A DNA stretch of 64,000 nucleotides from an uncultured Oscillospiraceae bacterium (lineage in GTDB: Bacteria; Bacillota; Clostridia; Oscillospirales; Oscillospiraceae): assembly GCA_947629795.1 (NCBI GenBank), contig CANRFC010000005.1, positions 56,398-120,397 on the forward strand. Reading direction: 5' to 3'. Below are positions 1 to 9,220 of this stretch, piece after piece. Below the pieces are notes generated by a model. The model did not search any database and was not told where the DNA came from. It was given only the letters and a program-made list of their open reading frames with translations. Position numbers and translations under genes: made by a program. The first letter of the stretch is position 1, and each line of letters starts with the position of its first letter.

Positions 1-699
1 CGAGAAGCTGGACAGGACCTCCAGGTCCACATTGTATCGCTTTGCCATTTCCACCGAGCGGTTGTGGAGCACCTGGGCCCCCAGGGTGGCCAGCTCCAGC
101 ATCTCGTCGAAGGTGATCTCCTCCAGTTTGTGGGCCTCGGGCACCAGCCGGGGATCGGCGGTGAAGACGCCGTCCACATCGGTGTAGATCTGGCACAGGT
201 CGGCGTGGAGCACAGCCGCCAGGGCCACCGCCGAGGTGTCAGAGCCGCCCCGGCCCAGAGTGGTGATGTCTCCGTAGCGGTTGATGCCCTGGAAGCCGGT
301 GACAATGACGATGCTACGCTTATCCAGCTCGGCCAGGATGCGCTCGGTGTCGATGCGCTTGATGCGGGCGTTGCCATAGCCGGTGTTGGACTGCACCCCC
401 GCCTGCCAGCCGGTGAGGGAGATCACCGGGCAGCCCAGGACCTCGATAGCCATGGCACACAGGGCGCAGGAGATCTGCTCGCCGGTGGAGAGGAGCATAT
501 CCATCTCCCGCCGGGAGGCGTGGGGATTGATCTCCTTGGCCTTCTCGATGAGGTCGTCGGTGGTGTCGCCCTGGGCGGAGAGGACCACCACCACGTTGTG
601 GCCCCGTTTATAGGTCTCGGTGATGATCCGGGCCACGTTGCGGAGCTTATCCGCGTCGGCCACGGAGCTGCCGCCGAATTTCTGCACAATAAGTCCCAT
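1..699 (-). CDS. lysC: Aspartate kinase, N-terminal part (runs off the left edge of the window)
   Basis: Minus-strand translation MGLIVQKFGGSSVADADKLRNVARII..., the KFGGSS motif of aspartokinases; ATG at 699. Confidence 0.93.
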   Translation of the reverse strand, partial: MGLIVQKFGGSSVADADKLRNVARIITETYKRGHNVVVVLSAQGDTTDDLIEKAKEINPHASRREMDMLLSTGEQISCALCAMAIEVLGCPVISLTGWQAGVQSNTGYGNARIKRIDTERILAELDKRSIVIVTGFQGINRYGDITTLGRGGSDTSAVALAAVLHADLCQIYTDVDGVFTADPRLVPEAHKLEEITFDEMLELATLGAQVLHNRSVEMAKRYNVDLEVLSSFS

Positions 700-758
700 A
701 TGACGTTGTACCCCCTTGGTAGGTCATAGTCTATTTTATGCGCCCCTTGAGACTGCCG

Positions 759-1970
759 TCAGCCCTCCAGCACCCGGAAGACCGACAGAGGTTTCTCTCC
801 TGCCAGGGCTGCATCCAGGGCGGCACGGGTCATGGGCCTGGTGAGGAAGGCGGTCTCCCCTTCCGGGGCGTCCTCCCGAGCCAGGGGCTCGCCCGCCATA
901 ATGGCCGCCGCCCGGGCGGAGGGAGCGGAAAGCCGGACGTACCAAGGGCTCTCCAGGCTGTCAGGACCCCGGACGGCGTCAGGGGCGCCGGGGCCCCAGT
1001 CCAGATACTTGGGCGCCCCCTTGGTGCGGACGGCCTCCATCACATCGGCCACCACGGCGGAGGCGGTGGGCAGCTTGCCAGCCCCCCGGCCGTAGAACAT
1101 CACGTCTCCGATGGCGTTTCCCTTGACCTTGATGGCGTTGAATACGTCGTCGACCCCCGACAACGGGTCCTCCTCCCCCACCAGATGGGGCGCCACGAAG
1201 GCGGTAACACGACCGTCCTCCTCCCGGATGGCCCGGCCCAGGAGCTTGAGCTTGCAGCCCCGGCTGCCGGCGTAGGCCACATCGGCCAACGTCACGGCAG
1301 AGATGCCCTCAGTGGGCACCTGGGCGGGATAGATGTGCCTCCCAAAGGCCAGAGAGGCCAGGATGCAGATCTTTCGGCAGGCGTCGTGGCCCTCCACGTC
1401 GGCGGTGGGGTCGGCCTCAGCATAGCCCTTTGCCTGGGCCTCCTTCAGGGCATCGTCAAAGGACAGACCGCCCCGGATCATCCGCATCAGGATATAGTTG
1501 GTGGTGCCGTTGAGGATACCGGTGATCTCCTGAAGCTCGTTGGCGGCCAGGCACTGTTTCAGGGGCCGGATGATGGGGATGCCGCCCCCCACGCTGGCCT
1601 CGTAGAGGTAGCTCACCCCGTGCTCCCTGGCCAGCTCCATGAGCTCGCAGCCGTGCTCGGCCACCAGCTCCTTGTTGGAGGTGACCACGCTCTTCCCCGC
1701 CGTCAGGGCCCGTTTGGTGAATTCCCAGGCGATCCTGGCCCCGCCGATGGTCTCCACAACGATGTCCACCTCAGGGTCGTTCTCGATGAGGGAAAAATCA
1801 TGGATGACCAGTGGGGCAAAGGGGCTGTCGGGAAAATCCCGTACGTCCAGGACATATTTCAGCTCCACCGGGGAGTGGACCTTTTCCCCGATGTGCGCTC
1901 CGTTCTCAGTCAGGACCTGGGCAACACCGGAACCCACCGTGCCAAAGCCCAGAATGGCAACCTTTGCCAT
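759..1970 (-). CDS. hom: Homoserine dehydrogenase
   Basis: 403 aa ORF; MAKVAILGFGTVGSGVAQVL Rossmann start, GTTNYIL and EADPTADVEGHDA motifs. Confidence 0.95.
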   Translation of the reverse strand: MAKVAILGFGTVGSGVAQVLTENGAHIGEKVHSPVELKYVLDVRDFPDSPFAPLVIHDFSLIENDPEVDIVVETIGGARIAWEFTKRALTAGKSVVTSNKELVAEHGCELMELAREHGVSYLYEASVGGGIPIIRPLKQCLAANELQEITGILNGTTNYILMRMIRGGLSFDDALKEAQAKGYAEADPTADVEGHDACRKICILASLAFGRHIYPAQVPTEGISAVTLADVAYAGSRGCKLKLLGRAIREEDGRVTAFVAPHLVGEEDPLSGVDDVFNAIKVKGNAIGDVMFYGRGAGKLPTASAVVADVMEAVRTKGAPKYLDWGPGAPDAVRGPDSLESPWYVRLSAPSARAAAIMAGEPLAREDAPEGETAFLTRPMTRAALDAALAGEKPLSVFRVLEG

Positions 1971-1991
1971 AGGTGCTCTCTCCTTTCTCTC

Positions 1992-2432
1992 TCAGCCGGC
2001 CAAGATCTCGCAGCGGACCACACCGGGAACCTCCCCCACCTGACTGAGCAGCTCCTCCATGGTCATGGTCAGAGCGGAGGTCTCGGCGCCGATGCTCACG
2101 GCGGCACTGCCTCCGGCGGGAATGTTCTGGTTGATGGTGAGGATGTTGGCCCCGCTGCGGGCAAAGATATTCAGCACCGAGGACAGGACCCCCGGCTCAT
2201 TCTTCATCATCACCTGGAAGGTGACGATGCGGCCGTTGAGCATGTCATTGAATGGCCGCAGGGCGTCCTTATATTTATAAAAGGCGCTGCGGCTGATGCC
2301 CACCTCCCGGGTGGCCTGGTTGACGGTCTCGGCCTCCCCGGTCTCCAGAAGCTGCTTGGCCCTGGCCACCTTCAAAAAGATGTCAGGAAGGGCCTGAGCG
2401 TCTACAATATAGTATTGGTGCGGCGTTCCCAT
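1992..2432 (-). CDS. ACT domain protein, UPF0735/PheB-like (HTH + ACT)
   Basis: Translation from MGTPHQYYIVDAQALPDIFLKVARAKQLLETGEAETVNQATREVGISRSAFYKYKD...; upstream of hom. Confidence 0.85.
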   Translation of the reverse strand: MGTPHQYYIVDAQALPDIFLKVARAKQLLETGEAETVNQATREVGISRSAFYKYKDALRPFNDMLNGRIVTFQVMMKNEPGVLSSVLNIFARSGANILTINQNIPAGGSAAVSIGAETSALTMTMEELLSQVGEVPGVVRCEILAG

Positions 2433-2626
2433 CCTATGCCCAACCTCCTCTTGCTGTCCGTGTGGAATGTGCATTTGTATTTGTGCTGAAGTATATTCTA
2501 CCATAGCCCGTCCAAAACCGCAACCGACTTTCCCCAAAAAAGGTGCCCAACTTCCCTCGCCCTCCCGGCGGCGGTTTTGCAAAAAATAACGAGAGAGCAC
2601 GCCTGGACGTGCTCTCTCGTGGGGAT

Positions 2627-5422
2627 TCAGGCATCCGGAGGAAGCAGGATCTCCGGGTCGCTCTCCACCGGGGCCGGCGGATCGGTCACCTCCGGCGGCG
2701 GCGAAGTGGGCTCCTCACCATGGATCCCTTCACTGGGCACAGGAGGCGGAGTAAGCTCCCCGATCTCCCCGCCGGTCTCCTCAGGAGGCAGCAGGGGTTC
2801 TGCCGTGGGGTAGGTGGCCGGGTCGGCCGGGTCAAAGAGGGGATCCTGTTCCGCTGTGGGCCAGGTGGAGGGGTCGGTGATGTCAAAGGTCGCCGGGTCG
2901 TAAGGCTCAGGCTCCAGGAACCACTCCTCCGTGTGGATGGGACAGGTCCCCAAGGCCTCCAGGGCACTCTTGGTATACCCGTTGTCCTCTGGAACTACGC
3001 CGCCCACATACTCCCGCGGAAAGTCCAGAACAGAAATGGTGACTTTCCCGGCGATCTGGGTGCCGTCCTCCAGCGTACCGGCCTCGGGGCAGAACTCTCC
3101 GGCCAGATAGTACTTGGGGCCGTCCGTCTCGCCCTCTTCTTCTGTAACGGCAGAGGCATTGCACACCTCCACCTGGACGTGGGCGTCGCAGTACTCGGTG
3201 GGTACATCCTCGGCGTAGAGATATCCCTTGGCCACCCGGCTGCCCCGCTGGTCGGCCCGGCAGGCGTCGGTGGGAAGCTTTCCGGTATCCATACAGTACT
3301 CAAACTCCACCAGTTCATCAGGCTTGGGGAAGGATTTGTTTTCCAGATCGCTGTGGACCTGGCTCATGACCATGCTCCACAGCTTGGCCGCCGGGTTTCC
3401 CTTGGCCTCTACCCGCTCCGGATTGTCATAGCCCACCCATACCGCGGCGGTGTAATAGGGCGTATAGCCCACAAACCACCGGTCACAGTTGGAGGTAGTG
3501 GAGCCGGTCTTGCCGGCGATGGTCATGCCCTCAAAGTAGGCGTCGTCACCGCCGCCCTCGGTGACCACGTGCTGGAGCATTTCGTTGATATAGTAGACGG
3601 TCTTCTCCTTGAGCACCGGCACGCTGACGCTCTCGTTGTTCAGCAGCTCCCTCTGGTTGGGGTCCACGGCCGCCGAGAGGACCACCTTGGAGTAGGTCCT
3701 GGGCTTGATATACACGCCGTTGCGTGGAAATACCGAATAGGCGCCTGCCATATCCATGGTGGAAACTCCGTCGGTAAGGCCACCCAGAGCCAGCTGGGAG
3801 TAGCCGATATCCGACTTCACCGAACCGTTGATGGTCCGGCTGACCACCAGATGGTCGGGATCCACTCCAAACTTTTCAACCAGATACTCATAGCCCACCT
3901 GGGGGGTGACCTGCATCAGGGTCCGAACCGCCACGGTGTTGGTGGAGTTTGCCACAGCGTAGTCCACCGTCATTTGTCCGAAATAGCGGTTGTTCACGTT
4001 GGAGGGCCAGGGCTTCTCCCCCAGCAGCATGGGAGGGCTGTCCTCCAGGACCGAATAGGGCGTAATGAGCCCCATCTCCAATGCGGGAGCGTATACCGAC
4101 AGAGGCTTGATGGAAGAGCCCGGCTGCCGCTGGGTCCGGGAGGCCCGGTTCCAGCCCCGGGTATCCTTCACCGTCTTCTCTCCCATCTTGCCCGCCAGAC
4201 CCACCACGTTGCCCTGGGGGTCCACCACCACGATGGCAGACTGGAGCTGCTGGCCGGAAGGCGAGGTATAGGGCAGATTCTCGGCGTTGGAATAGATATC
4301 CTCCACCGCCGCCTGCACCTTGGGGTCCAGGCAGGCATAGATCTCCAGGCCACCGGAATAGACCAGGTCCTTGGCCACGGTCTCGGAGTAGTTGTACTGG
4401 TCCATAAGGTCGTTGATAACGTCGGTGATGACCTGCTCGGTGTACCAGCTGTAATTGGTGTTGGTCTTGCCCGAGGAGTCGGCGGATCGGAAGTTGATGA
4501 CCTCAGCCTTGGCCGCCACCTTCTCCTCCTCGGAGATATAGCCCTCGGTCTCCATCCAGTCCAGCACATAGCCCCGCCGCTCGGCGTTCTTTTCCGGGTG
4601 GGTAAAAGGGTCGTAGATGGAGGGGTTGTTGGTGATGGAGATCAGGCTGGCGCACTCGGCCAGGTCCAGCTCGGAGACATGCTTTCCAAAGTACTTGTAG
4701 GAGGCGGTATACACCCCGTAGCAGTTCCTGCCAAAGTAGACATAGTTGAGATACCACTCCAGGGTCTGCTCCTTGGAGTATTTCTTGTCGAACTCCAGGG
4801 CGGTGAAGATCTCCTGGACTTTCCGCTTCACCGTCACGTCGTCATACTGGGTCAGGTTCTTGATGAGCTGCTGGGTGATGGTGGATCCGCCCCGGATCTT
4901 GCCGCCGGTAAAGAAGGAGAGCACGCCCCGGCCGGTACTGAGCCAGTCCACGCCGTGGTGCTTATAGAAGCGCCGGTCCTCGATGGCCACGGCGGCGTTG
5001 AGCAGATCCTTGGGGATGTTCTCATAGGCCACCAGTACCCGGTCCTCGCCGCCGTGAAGGGTCTCATACTCCACGGCCTCACCGGTGATGGGGTCAGTAT
5101 AGTAAATGGTGCTGGACAGGTTCATGGGGTAGTCGGCCACGTCCAGGTCTGTCTTGGGCATGATGACGGTCTTGATATACACGGCGGCAAAGCAGGCCAG
5201 GAAAGAGCAGGTAATGACAAACACCAGCAGCAGTGTGCCGATGATGGTAAGGACCCTGCGCAGGACCGGATGGCGCCTTCTTCGTTTTCGCACGGGCCGA
5301 GGCTCGCCGCTCTGAGCGGGACGCTGGGTATTCTCTTCAGCCACAGTGATACCTCCATTGACAGGTTTCCCTGAAAAATGTGTATATGATCTGATTCTTA
5401 CATTATAGCCATGATAGCCCAT
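2627..5422 (-). CDS. Class A penicillin-binding protein (PBP1A family, transglycosylase/transpeptidase)
   Basis: 931 aa; N-terminal TM, EDRRFYKHHGVD and GGSTITQQLIKN (GT51), GSSIKPLSVY, SNT and KTGS transpeptidase motifs; acidic/Pro-rich C-tail. True start may be downstream of 5422. Confidence 0.92.
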   Translation of the reverse strand: MGYHGYNVRIRSYTHFSGKPVNGGITVAEENTQRPAQSGEPRPVRKRRRRHPVLRRVLTIIGTLLLVFVITCSFLACFAAVYIKTVIMPKTDLDVADYPMNLSSTIYYTDPITGEAVEYETLHGGEDRVLVAYENIPKDLLNAAVAIEDRRFYKHHGVDWLSTGRGVLSFFTGGKIRGGSTITQQLIKNLTQYDDVTVKRKVQEIFTALEFDKKYSKEQTLEWYLNYVYFGRNCYGVYTASYKYFGKHVSELDLAECASLISITNNPSIYDPFTHPEKNAERRGYVLDWMETEGYISEEEKVAAKAEVINFRSADSSGKTNTNYSWYTEQVITDVINDLMDQYNYSETVAKDLVYSGGLEIYACLDPKVQAAVEDIYSNAENLPYTSPSGQQLQSAIVVVDPQGNVVGLAGKMGEKTVKDTRGWNRASRTQRQPGSSIKPLSVYAPALEMGLITPYSVLEDSPPMLLGEKPWPSNVNNRYFGQMTVDYAVANSTNTVAVRTLMQVTPQVGYEYLVEKFGVDPDHLVVSRTINGSVKSDIGYSQLALGGLTDGVSTMDMAGAYSVFPRNGVYIKPRTYSKVVLSAAVDPNQRELLNNESVSVPVLKEKTVYYINEMLQHVVTEGGGDDAYFEGMTIAGKTGSTTSNCDRWFVGYTPYYTAAVWVGYDNPERVEAKGNPAAKLWSMVMSQVHSDLENKSFPKPDELVEFEYCMDTGKLPTDACRADQRGSRVAKGYLYAEDVPTEYCDAHVQVEVCNASAVTEEEGETDGPKYYLAGEFCPEAGTLEDGTQIAGKVTISVLDFPREYVGGVVPEDNGYTKSALEALGTCPIHTEEWFLEPEPYDPATFDITDPSTWPTAEQDPLFDPADPATYPTAEPLLPPEETGGEIGELTPPPVPSEGIHGEEPTSPPPEVTDPPAPVESDPEILLPPDA

Positions 5423-5566
5423 TTTGTCCAGTCAAAAAAAGCTGAAGATATCCTTACGATCCCCTCCCCTTCCGCCGCGGCAAAAATTTCGCCTGCGGCG
5501 GCCTTGCTTTTTCCCCTCTGAGGGGGTACAATAGTGGCAGAAATTCAGTACAAGGAGGTCCACCCC

Positions 5567-5860
5567 ATGAGCGAGGAATACGGCCCCGATTTCGTCTCCC
5601 TCACCGATGAGGACGGAAATGAATTTGAACTGGAGCATGTGGACACCATAGAGTACAAGGGACAGATCTACATGGCCTTCTTCCCCGCCGACACTGGGGA
5701 GGACACCGAGGACGACCCGGACACCGGCCTCATCATCCTCAAGGTCATCCAGGAAGACGGCGAGGAGCAACTCGCCACTCTGGACAGTGACGAGGAGCTG
5801 GAGGAGGTCTACGACCAATTCATGCAGGACCTCTTCGACGAGGAGGATGAGGAGGGCTGA
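5567..5860 (+). CDS. DUF1292 domain-containing protein
   Basis: MSEEYGPDFVSLTDEDGNEFELEHVDTIEYKGQIYMAFFPAD..., strong SD aaggagg upstream. Confidence 0.85.
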   Translation: MSEEYGPDFVSLTDEDGNEFELEHVDTIEYKGQIYMAFFPADTGEDTEDDPDTGLIILKVIQEDGEEQLATLDSDEELEEVYDQFMQDLFDEEDEEG

Positions 5861-5865
5861 CCTGC

Positions 5866-6085
5866 CTCACCCGCCGGATTTGGAACGCAAAACCCTGCCT
5901 GGTTCGTGATGGGCTCTTTTAAACCCACATTTAGAAAACGGGATGCTAACTCGACACCGCGGTTCGCAGACCTCCCGGCCTATGGCCGGAAGTTGGGAGC
6001 GGTAAAGCGGTGCGGAGGCGACCCACCTGCCGGAGACGTGCAGGTTCTAAACGGGTCCACACGGCCAAGGCGGGGCTTTTTTCTG
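5866..6085 (+). ncRNA. ssrS: Probable 6S RNA (ssrS); ends approximate
   Basis: Non-coding, structured: cctggttcgtgatgggctcttttaaacccacatttagaaaacgggatgctaactcgacaccgcggttcgcagacctcccggcctatggccggaagttgggagcgg...ggcgacccacctgccggagacgtgcagg; terminal helix cccgcc..ttgg / ccaaggcggg, then T6. Resembles clostridial 6S by recognition. Confidence 0.65.
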
Positions 6086-6297
6086 CAGAACGGCAGGGCC
6101 GGCGTTTCTCCCGTCTTCGCCCAGATGTGGGCAAAAGCTGAAGATCTTCTTTCTCTTCTCCATCAGAAACCGCTTTGAGAGCGGTTTTTTGCTTTTTCCC
6201 GCCTTTTGGGGCTTGCATGACGGAAGATTTTCTTGTATAATAACAACTTGCGTAAAACGCCTTTTTTGACAGCAAATAATTGAGAGGACTGAACTGC

Positions 6298-8001
6298 ATG
6301 AGCGCATCCGATAAGAAAAGGCAGCGGAAAGAGGCTGCCGAGGCCCAGGGGCTGACCCAGCAGGAGCTCCGGGAGCAGGCCAAGGCCAAGACCGCCAAGC
6401 GGAACAAGACCATCTACACTGCGGTGGGGGTCGTCTGCGCTGTGGGCGCTGTTGCCCTGCTGGTGTGGAACTCCCACTTCTGGGAGAAGGGCGCCGTGGC
6501 CGCCACCATCGACGGGGTGGATTACAAAGCCGCTGACCTTCAGTATTATTACTCCCAGGTCCGCAACAGCGAGATCCAGATGGCCCAGTATTACGCCTAC
6601 TACGGCATCCCCGCCACTTTTGACGCCACTGTGAGCGACGGCGAGCAGTGGTACAGCGAGAGCGACGGCAAGACCTATGCCGACTACTTCCGGGAGCAGG
6701 CCCTCACCTCCCTTCAGCAGACCGCCGTGGCCTGCAAGGCCGCCCAGGAGGCCGGCTACACTCTCTCTGAGGCCGGCGAGAAGGAGCTCCAGGAGAACCT
6801 GTCCAGCTTTGACAAGTACGCCGCCCAGTCCAACATGACCCGGGGCGCCTATATCTCCTACCTCTACGGCGGCGAGGTCACCGAGAAGGTCCTCACCCGC
6901 AACCTGCGCAACGATATCCTGGCCGACGAGTATCGCCAGTACTACCAGGACAGCCAGACCTATGAGGACGCCGACCTGGAGGCCTACTATAAGGAGCACG
7001 CCGACACCCTGGACAGCTACACCTACCGCACCTTCACCGTGGACGGCTCCGTGCCCGTGACCACCGATGACGAGGGCAACGAGGTGGAGGCCACCGACGC
7101 TGAGAAAGAGCAGGCCATGCAGGTGGCCAAGGCCCAGGCCGACAAGGCCGTTAAGGAGATCCAGGAGGCCGACGACGCCGAAAAGGCCTTCATCGAGGCC
7201 GCTCCCAAGTATGTCGCCGAGACCTCCAAGGACGCCTACGCCGACGAGAGCTACTCCCTCCGGGAGGACATCCTGGGCAGCACCCTGGGCTCCAGTGACT
7301 CTGCCGCTTACAGCTGGCTCATCGATTCCAGCCGCAAGGCCGGAGACGTCACCTCCATCGAGGTCACCAACGGCTATCAGGTGGTCCTCTTCCTGGGCCG
7401 GGAGCTCATCACCGACCCCACCGTGGACATCCGCCATATCCTGATCAAGGCCAAGACCTCCGATGAGGATGAGACCGACGAGAACGGCCAGAAGATCCCC
7501 TCTCAGGCCGAGCTGGACGCCGCCAAGGCCGAAGCTGAGGCCCTGCTGGAGGAGTGGAAGTCCGGCGAGGCCACAGCCGAGAGCTTCGGAAAGCTGGCCG
7601 AGGAGCACTCCGACGATCCCGGTTCTGCATCCAGCGGCGGCCAGTACAAGTACGTCACCCAGGGCTGGGCCTTTGAGGGCTTCAACGACTGGTGCTTCGA
7701 CTCCTCCCGTCAGCCGGGCGATACCGGCCTGGTGGAGAACCCCCAGGCGGGTCAGCAGGGCTGGCACATCATGTACTTTGAGAAAGCGGAGGAGCCCGCC
7801 TGGAAGGGCACTGCCATCTCCGCCAAGCAGTCCAGCGACCAGACCGAGTGGTTCAACGGCCTGATGGAGGCCTCCACTGCCGGGACCAAGGACGGCATGA
7901 AGTATGTGGGTGCTGCCAATACCGCCCAGCCCACCCCCGCCGAGAGCGCTGAGCCGGAGGCCAGCACCGAGCCCGAGGCCAGCGAGAGCCCTGAGGCATA
8001 A
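6298..8001 (+). CDS. Peptidylprolyl isomerase (PpiC/SurA-type rotamase, membrane anchored)
   Basis: MSASDKKRQRKEAAEAQ..., one TM near the N-terminus, VDIRHILIKAK and DPGSASSGGQYKYVTQG parvulin motifs; Glu/Ala/Pro-rich tail. Confidence 0.9.
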   Translation: MSASDKKRQRKEAAEAQGLTQQELREQAKAKTAKRNKTIYTAVGVVCAVGAVALLVWNSHFWEKGAVAATIDGVDYKAADLQYYYSQVRNSEIQMAQYYAYYGIPATFDATVSDGEQWYSESDGKTYADYFREQALTSLQQTAVACKAAQEAGYTLSEAGEKELQENLSSFDKYAAQSNMTRGAYISYLYGGEVTEKVLTRNLRNDILADEYRQYYQDSQTYEDADLEAYYKEHADTLDSYTYRTFTVDGSVPVTTDDEGNEVEATDAEKEQAMQVAKAQADKAVKEIQEADDAEKAFIEAAPKYVAETSKDAYADESYSLREDILGSTLGSSDSAAYSWLIDSSRKAGDVTSIEVTNGYQVVLFLGRELITDPTVDIRHILIKAKTSDEDETDENGQKIPSQAELDAAKAEAEALLEEWKSGEATAESFGKLAEEHSDDPGSASSGGQYKYVTQGWAFEGFNDWCFDSSRQPGDTGLVENPQAGQQGWHIMYFEKAEEPAWKGTAISAKQSSDQTEWFNGLMEASTAGTKDGMKYVGAANTAQPTPAESAEPEASTEPEASESPEA

Positions 8002-8012
8002 CAAGTCAAACC

Positions 8013-8046
8013 GGAAGGCCGCCCATCCGGGCGGCCTTCCCTTTTT
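8013..8046 (+). terminator. Rho-independent terminator after the PpiC-type gene
   Basis: GGAAGGCCGCCC-atcc-GGGCGGCCTTCC followed by cTTTTT. Confidence 0.88.
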
Positions 8047-8071
8047 CACTCCCACATTTTTCACTCCCACA
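8042..8071. repeat. 15-bp tandem duplication (x2)
   Basis: TTTTTCACTCCCACA TTTTTCACTCCCACA, exact copies. Confidence 0.95.
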
Positions 8072-8086
8072 TTGGAGGAACTGCAA

Positions 8087-8812
8087 ATGGAATCCCCTTT
8101 TCTCCGCACGGAAATGCTCCTGGGGCACGATGCCATGGAGACTCTGAAACGTTCCCACGTGGCCGTTCTGGGCCTGGGAGGCGTGGGCTCCTGGTGTGCC
8201 GAGGCCCTGGCCCGCTCCGGCGTGGGTGAGCTCACCCTGTGCGACTGCGACACCGTGAGCGTCACCAACCTCAACCGCCAGTTGGAGGCCACCGTGGACA
8301 CGGTGGGCCGGGACAAGGCCCAGGCCATGGCGGAACGGGTGGCCCAGGTGGCCCCGGACTGTCAGGTCCACCCCCTCTCCTACCGCTATTCCCCCGAGGA
8401 CCGTGAGACCTTCTTCGCCCGGCGCTATGACTATATCGTGGACGCCATCGACACGGTCTCAGCCAAACTGGACCTGATCCAGACCGCCCTGGAGCGGGGC
8501 ATCCCCATCATCTCAGCCCTGGGCACCGGCAACAAGCTGGACCCCTCCCAGTTCCGCATCTCCGACATCTCCAAGACCGAGATCTGCCCCCTGGCCCGGG
8601 TCCTGCGCAAGGAGCTCCGGGCCCGGGGCGTGGCCCACCACCGGGTCCTCTGGTCCCCCGAGGAGCCCCGCACCCCCTGTGACTGCGGCGAAGCTCCCCC
8701 TCCCGGCCGGCGCTCCATCCCCGGCAGCGTCCCCTGGGTCCCCTCGGTGGCCGGGCTCATGCTGGCCGGCGACGTGGTCCTCTCCCTTGTCCAGAACCGT
8801 CCGGACGTATAA
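8087..8812 (+). CDS. tcdA: tRNA threonylcarbamoyladenosine dehydratase-like (ThiF/E1-like family)
   Basis: MESPFLRTEMLLGHDAMETLKRSHVAVLGLGGVGSWCAEALARSGVGELTLCDCDTVSVTNLNRQ... Confidence 0.9.
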   Translation: MESPFLRTEMLLGHDAMETLKRSHVAVLGLGGVGSWCAEALARSGVGELTLCDCDTVSVTNLNRQLEATVDTVGRDKAQAMAERVAQVAPDCQVHPLSYRYSPEDRETFFARRYDYIVDAIDTVSAKLDLIQTALERGIPIISALGTGNKLDPSQFRISDISKTEICPLARVLRKELRARGVAHHRVLWSPEEPRTPCDCGEAPPPGRRSIPGSVPWVPSVAGLMLAGDVVLSLVQNRPDV

Positions 8813-8815
8813 AAC

Positions 8816-8855
8816 CTCCCCCTTTCCGGCAAACTGACATTCCGGAAAGGGGGAG
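8816..8855 (+). promoter_or_regulatory. Perfect 14-bp hairpin whose 3' arm is the SD of the next gene (terminator-like / SD-sequestering)
   Basis: CTCCCCCTTTCCGG-caaactgacatt-CCGGAAAGGGGGAG, then atcttTTG start at 8861. Confidence 0.75.
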
Positions 8856-8860
8856 ATCTT

Positions 8861-9220
8861 TTGCAAAAGAGCAGCTTGCGCGCCGCCATGGCCGGGGGCG
8901 CGGCGGGATTGGTCAACGGCTTCTTCGGCGGCGGAGGCGGCATGGTCCTGGTGCCCATGCTCACGGGCAGGTGCGGCCTGGACCAGCGGCGGGCCTTCGC
9001 CACCTCGGTGGCCGTCATCCTGCCCCTGTGCGCCCTGTCCTCGGTCATTTACTTCTTCCGGGGCGGCCTGGACCTGACCGCCGCCCTCCCCTACCTGCTG
9101 GGCGGTTTGGCAGGTGGCTTTCTGGGCGGAAAGCTCTTTAAAAACCTGAATATGGACTGGCTGCGGCGGGGTTTCGCCCTGCTCATCCTCTACGGCGGCG
9201 TCAAGTCGCTTTTCTTCTGA
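8861..9220 (+). CDS. TSUP (TauE/SafE) family protein, half-size, first copy
   Basis: 119 aa, TTG start; AGLVNGFFGGGGGMVLVPML motif. Confidence 0.85.
   Translation: MQKSSLRAAMAGGAAGLVNGFFGGGGGMVLVPMLTGRCGLDQRRAFATSVAVILPLCALSSVIYFFRGGLDLTAALPYLLGGLAGGFLGGKLFKNLNMDWLRRGFALLILYGGVKSLFF

Noticed and set aside
2543-5374. 943-aa plus-strand ORF opposite the PBP gene (also 738..2489, 31015..33387, 57134..60655 and others)
   Set aside because: High-GC shadow ORFs antisense to well-supported conserved genes; composition is low-complexity His/Gly/Leu and no recognisable domains.
6163-8328. 721-aa minus-strand ORF over the PpiC-type and tcdA genes
   Set aside because: Antisense shadow of two conserved genes; Gly/Leu/Val-rich artefact of codon bias.
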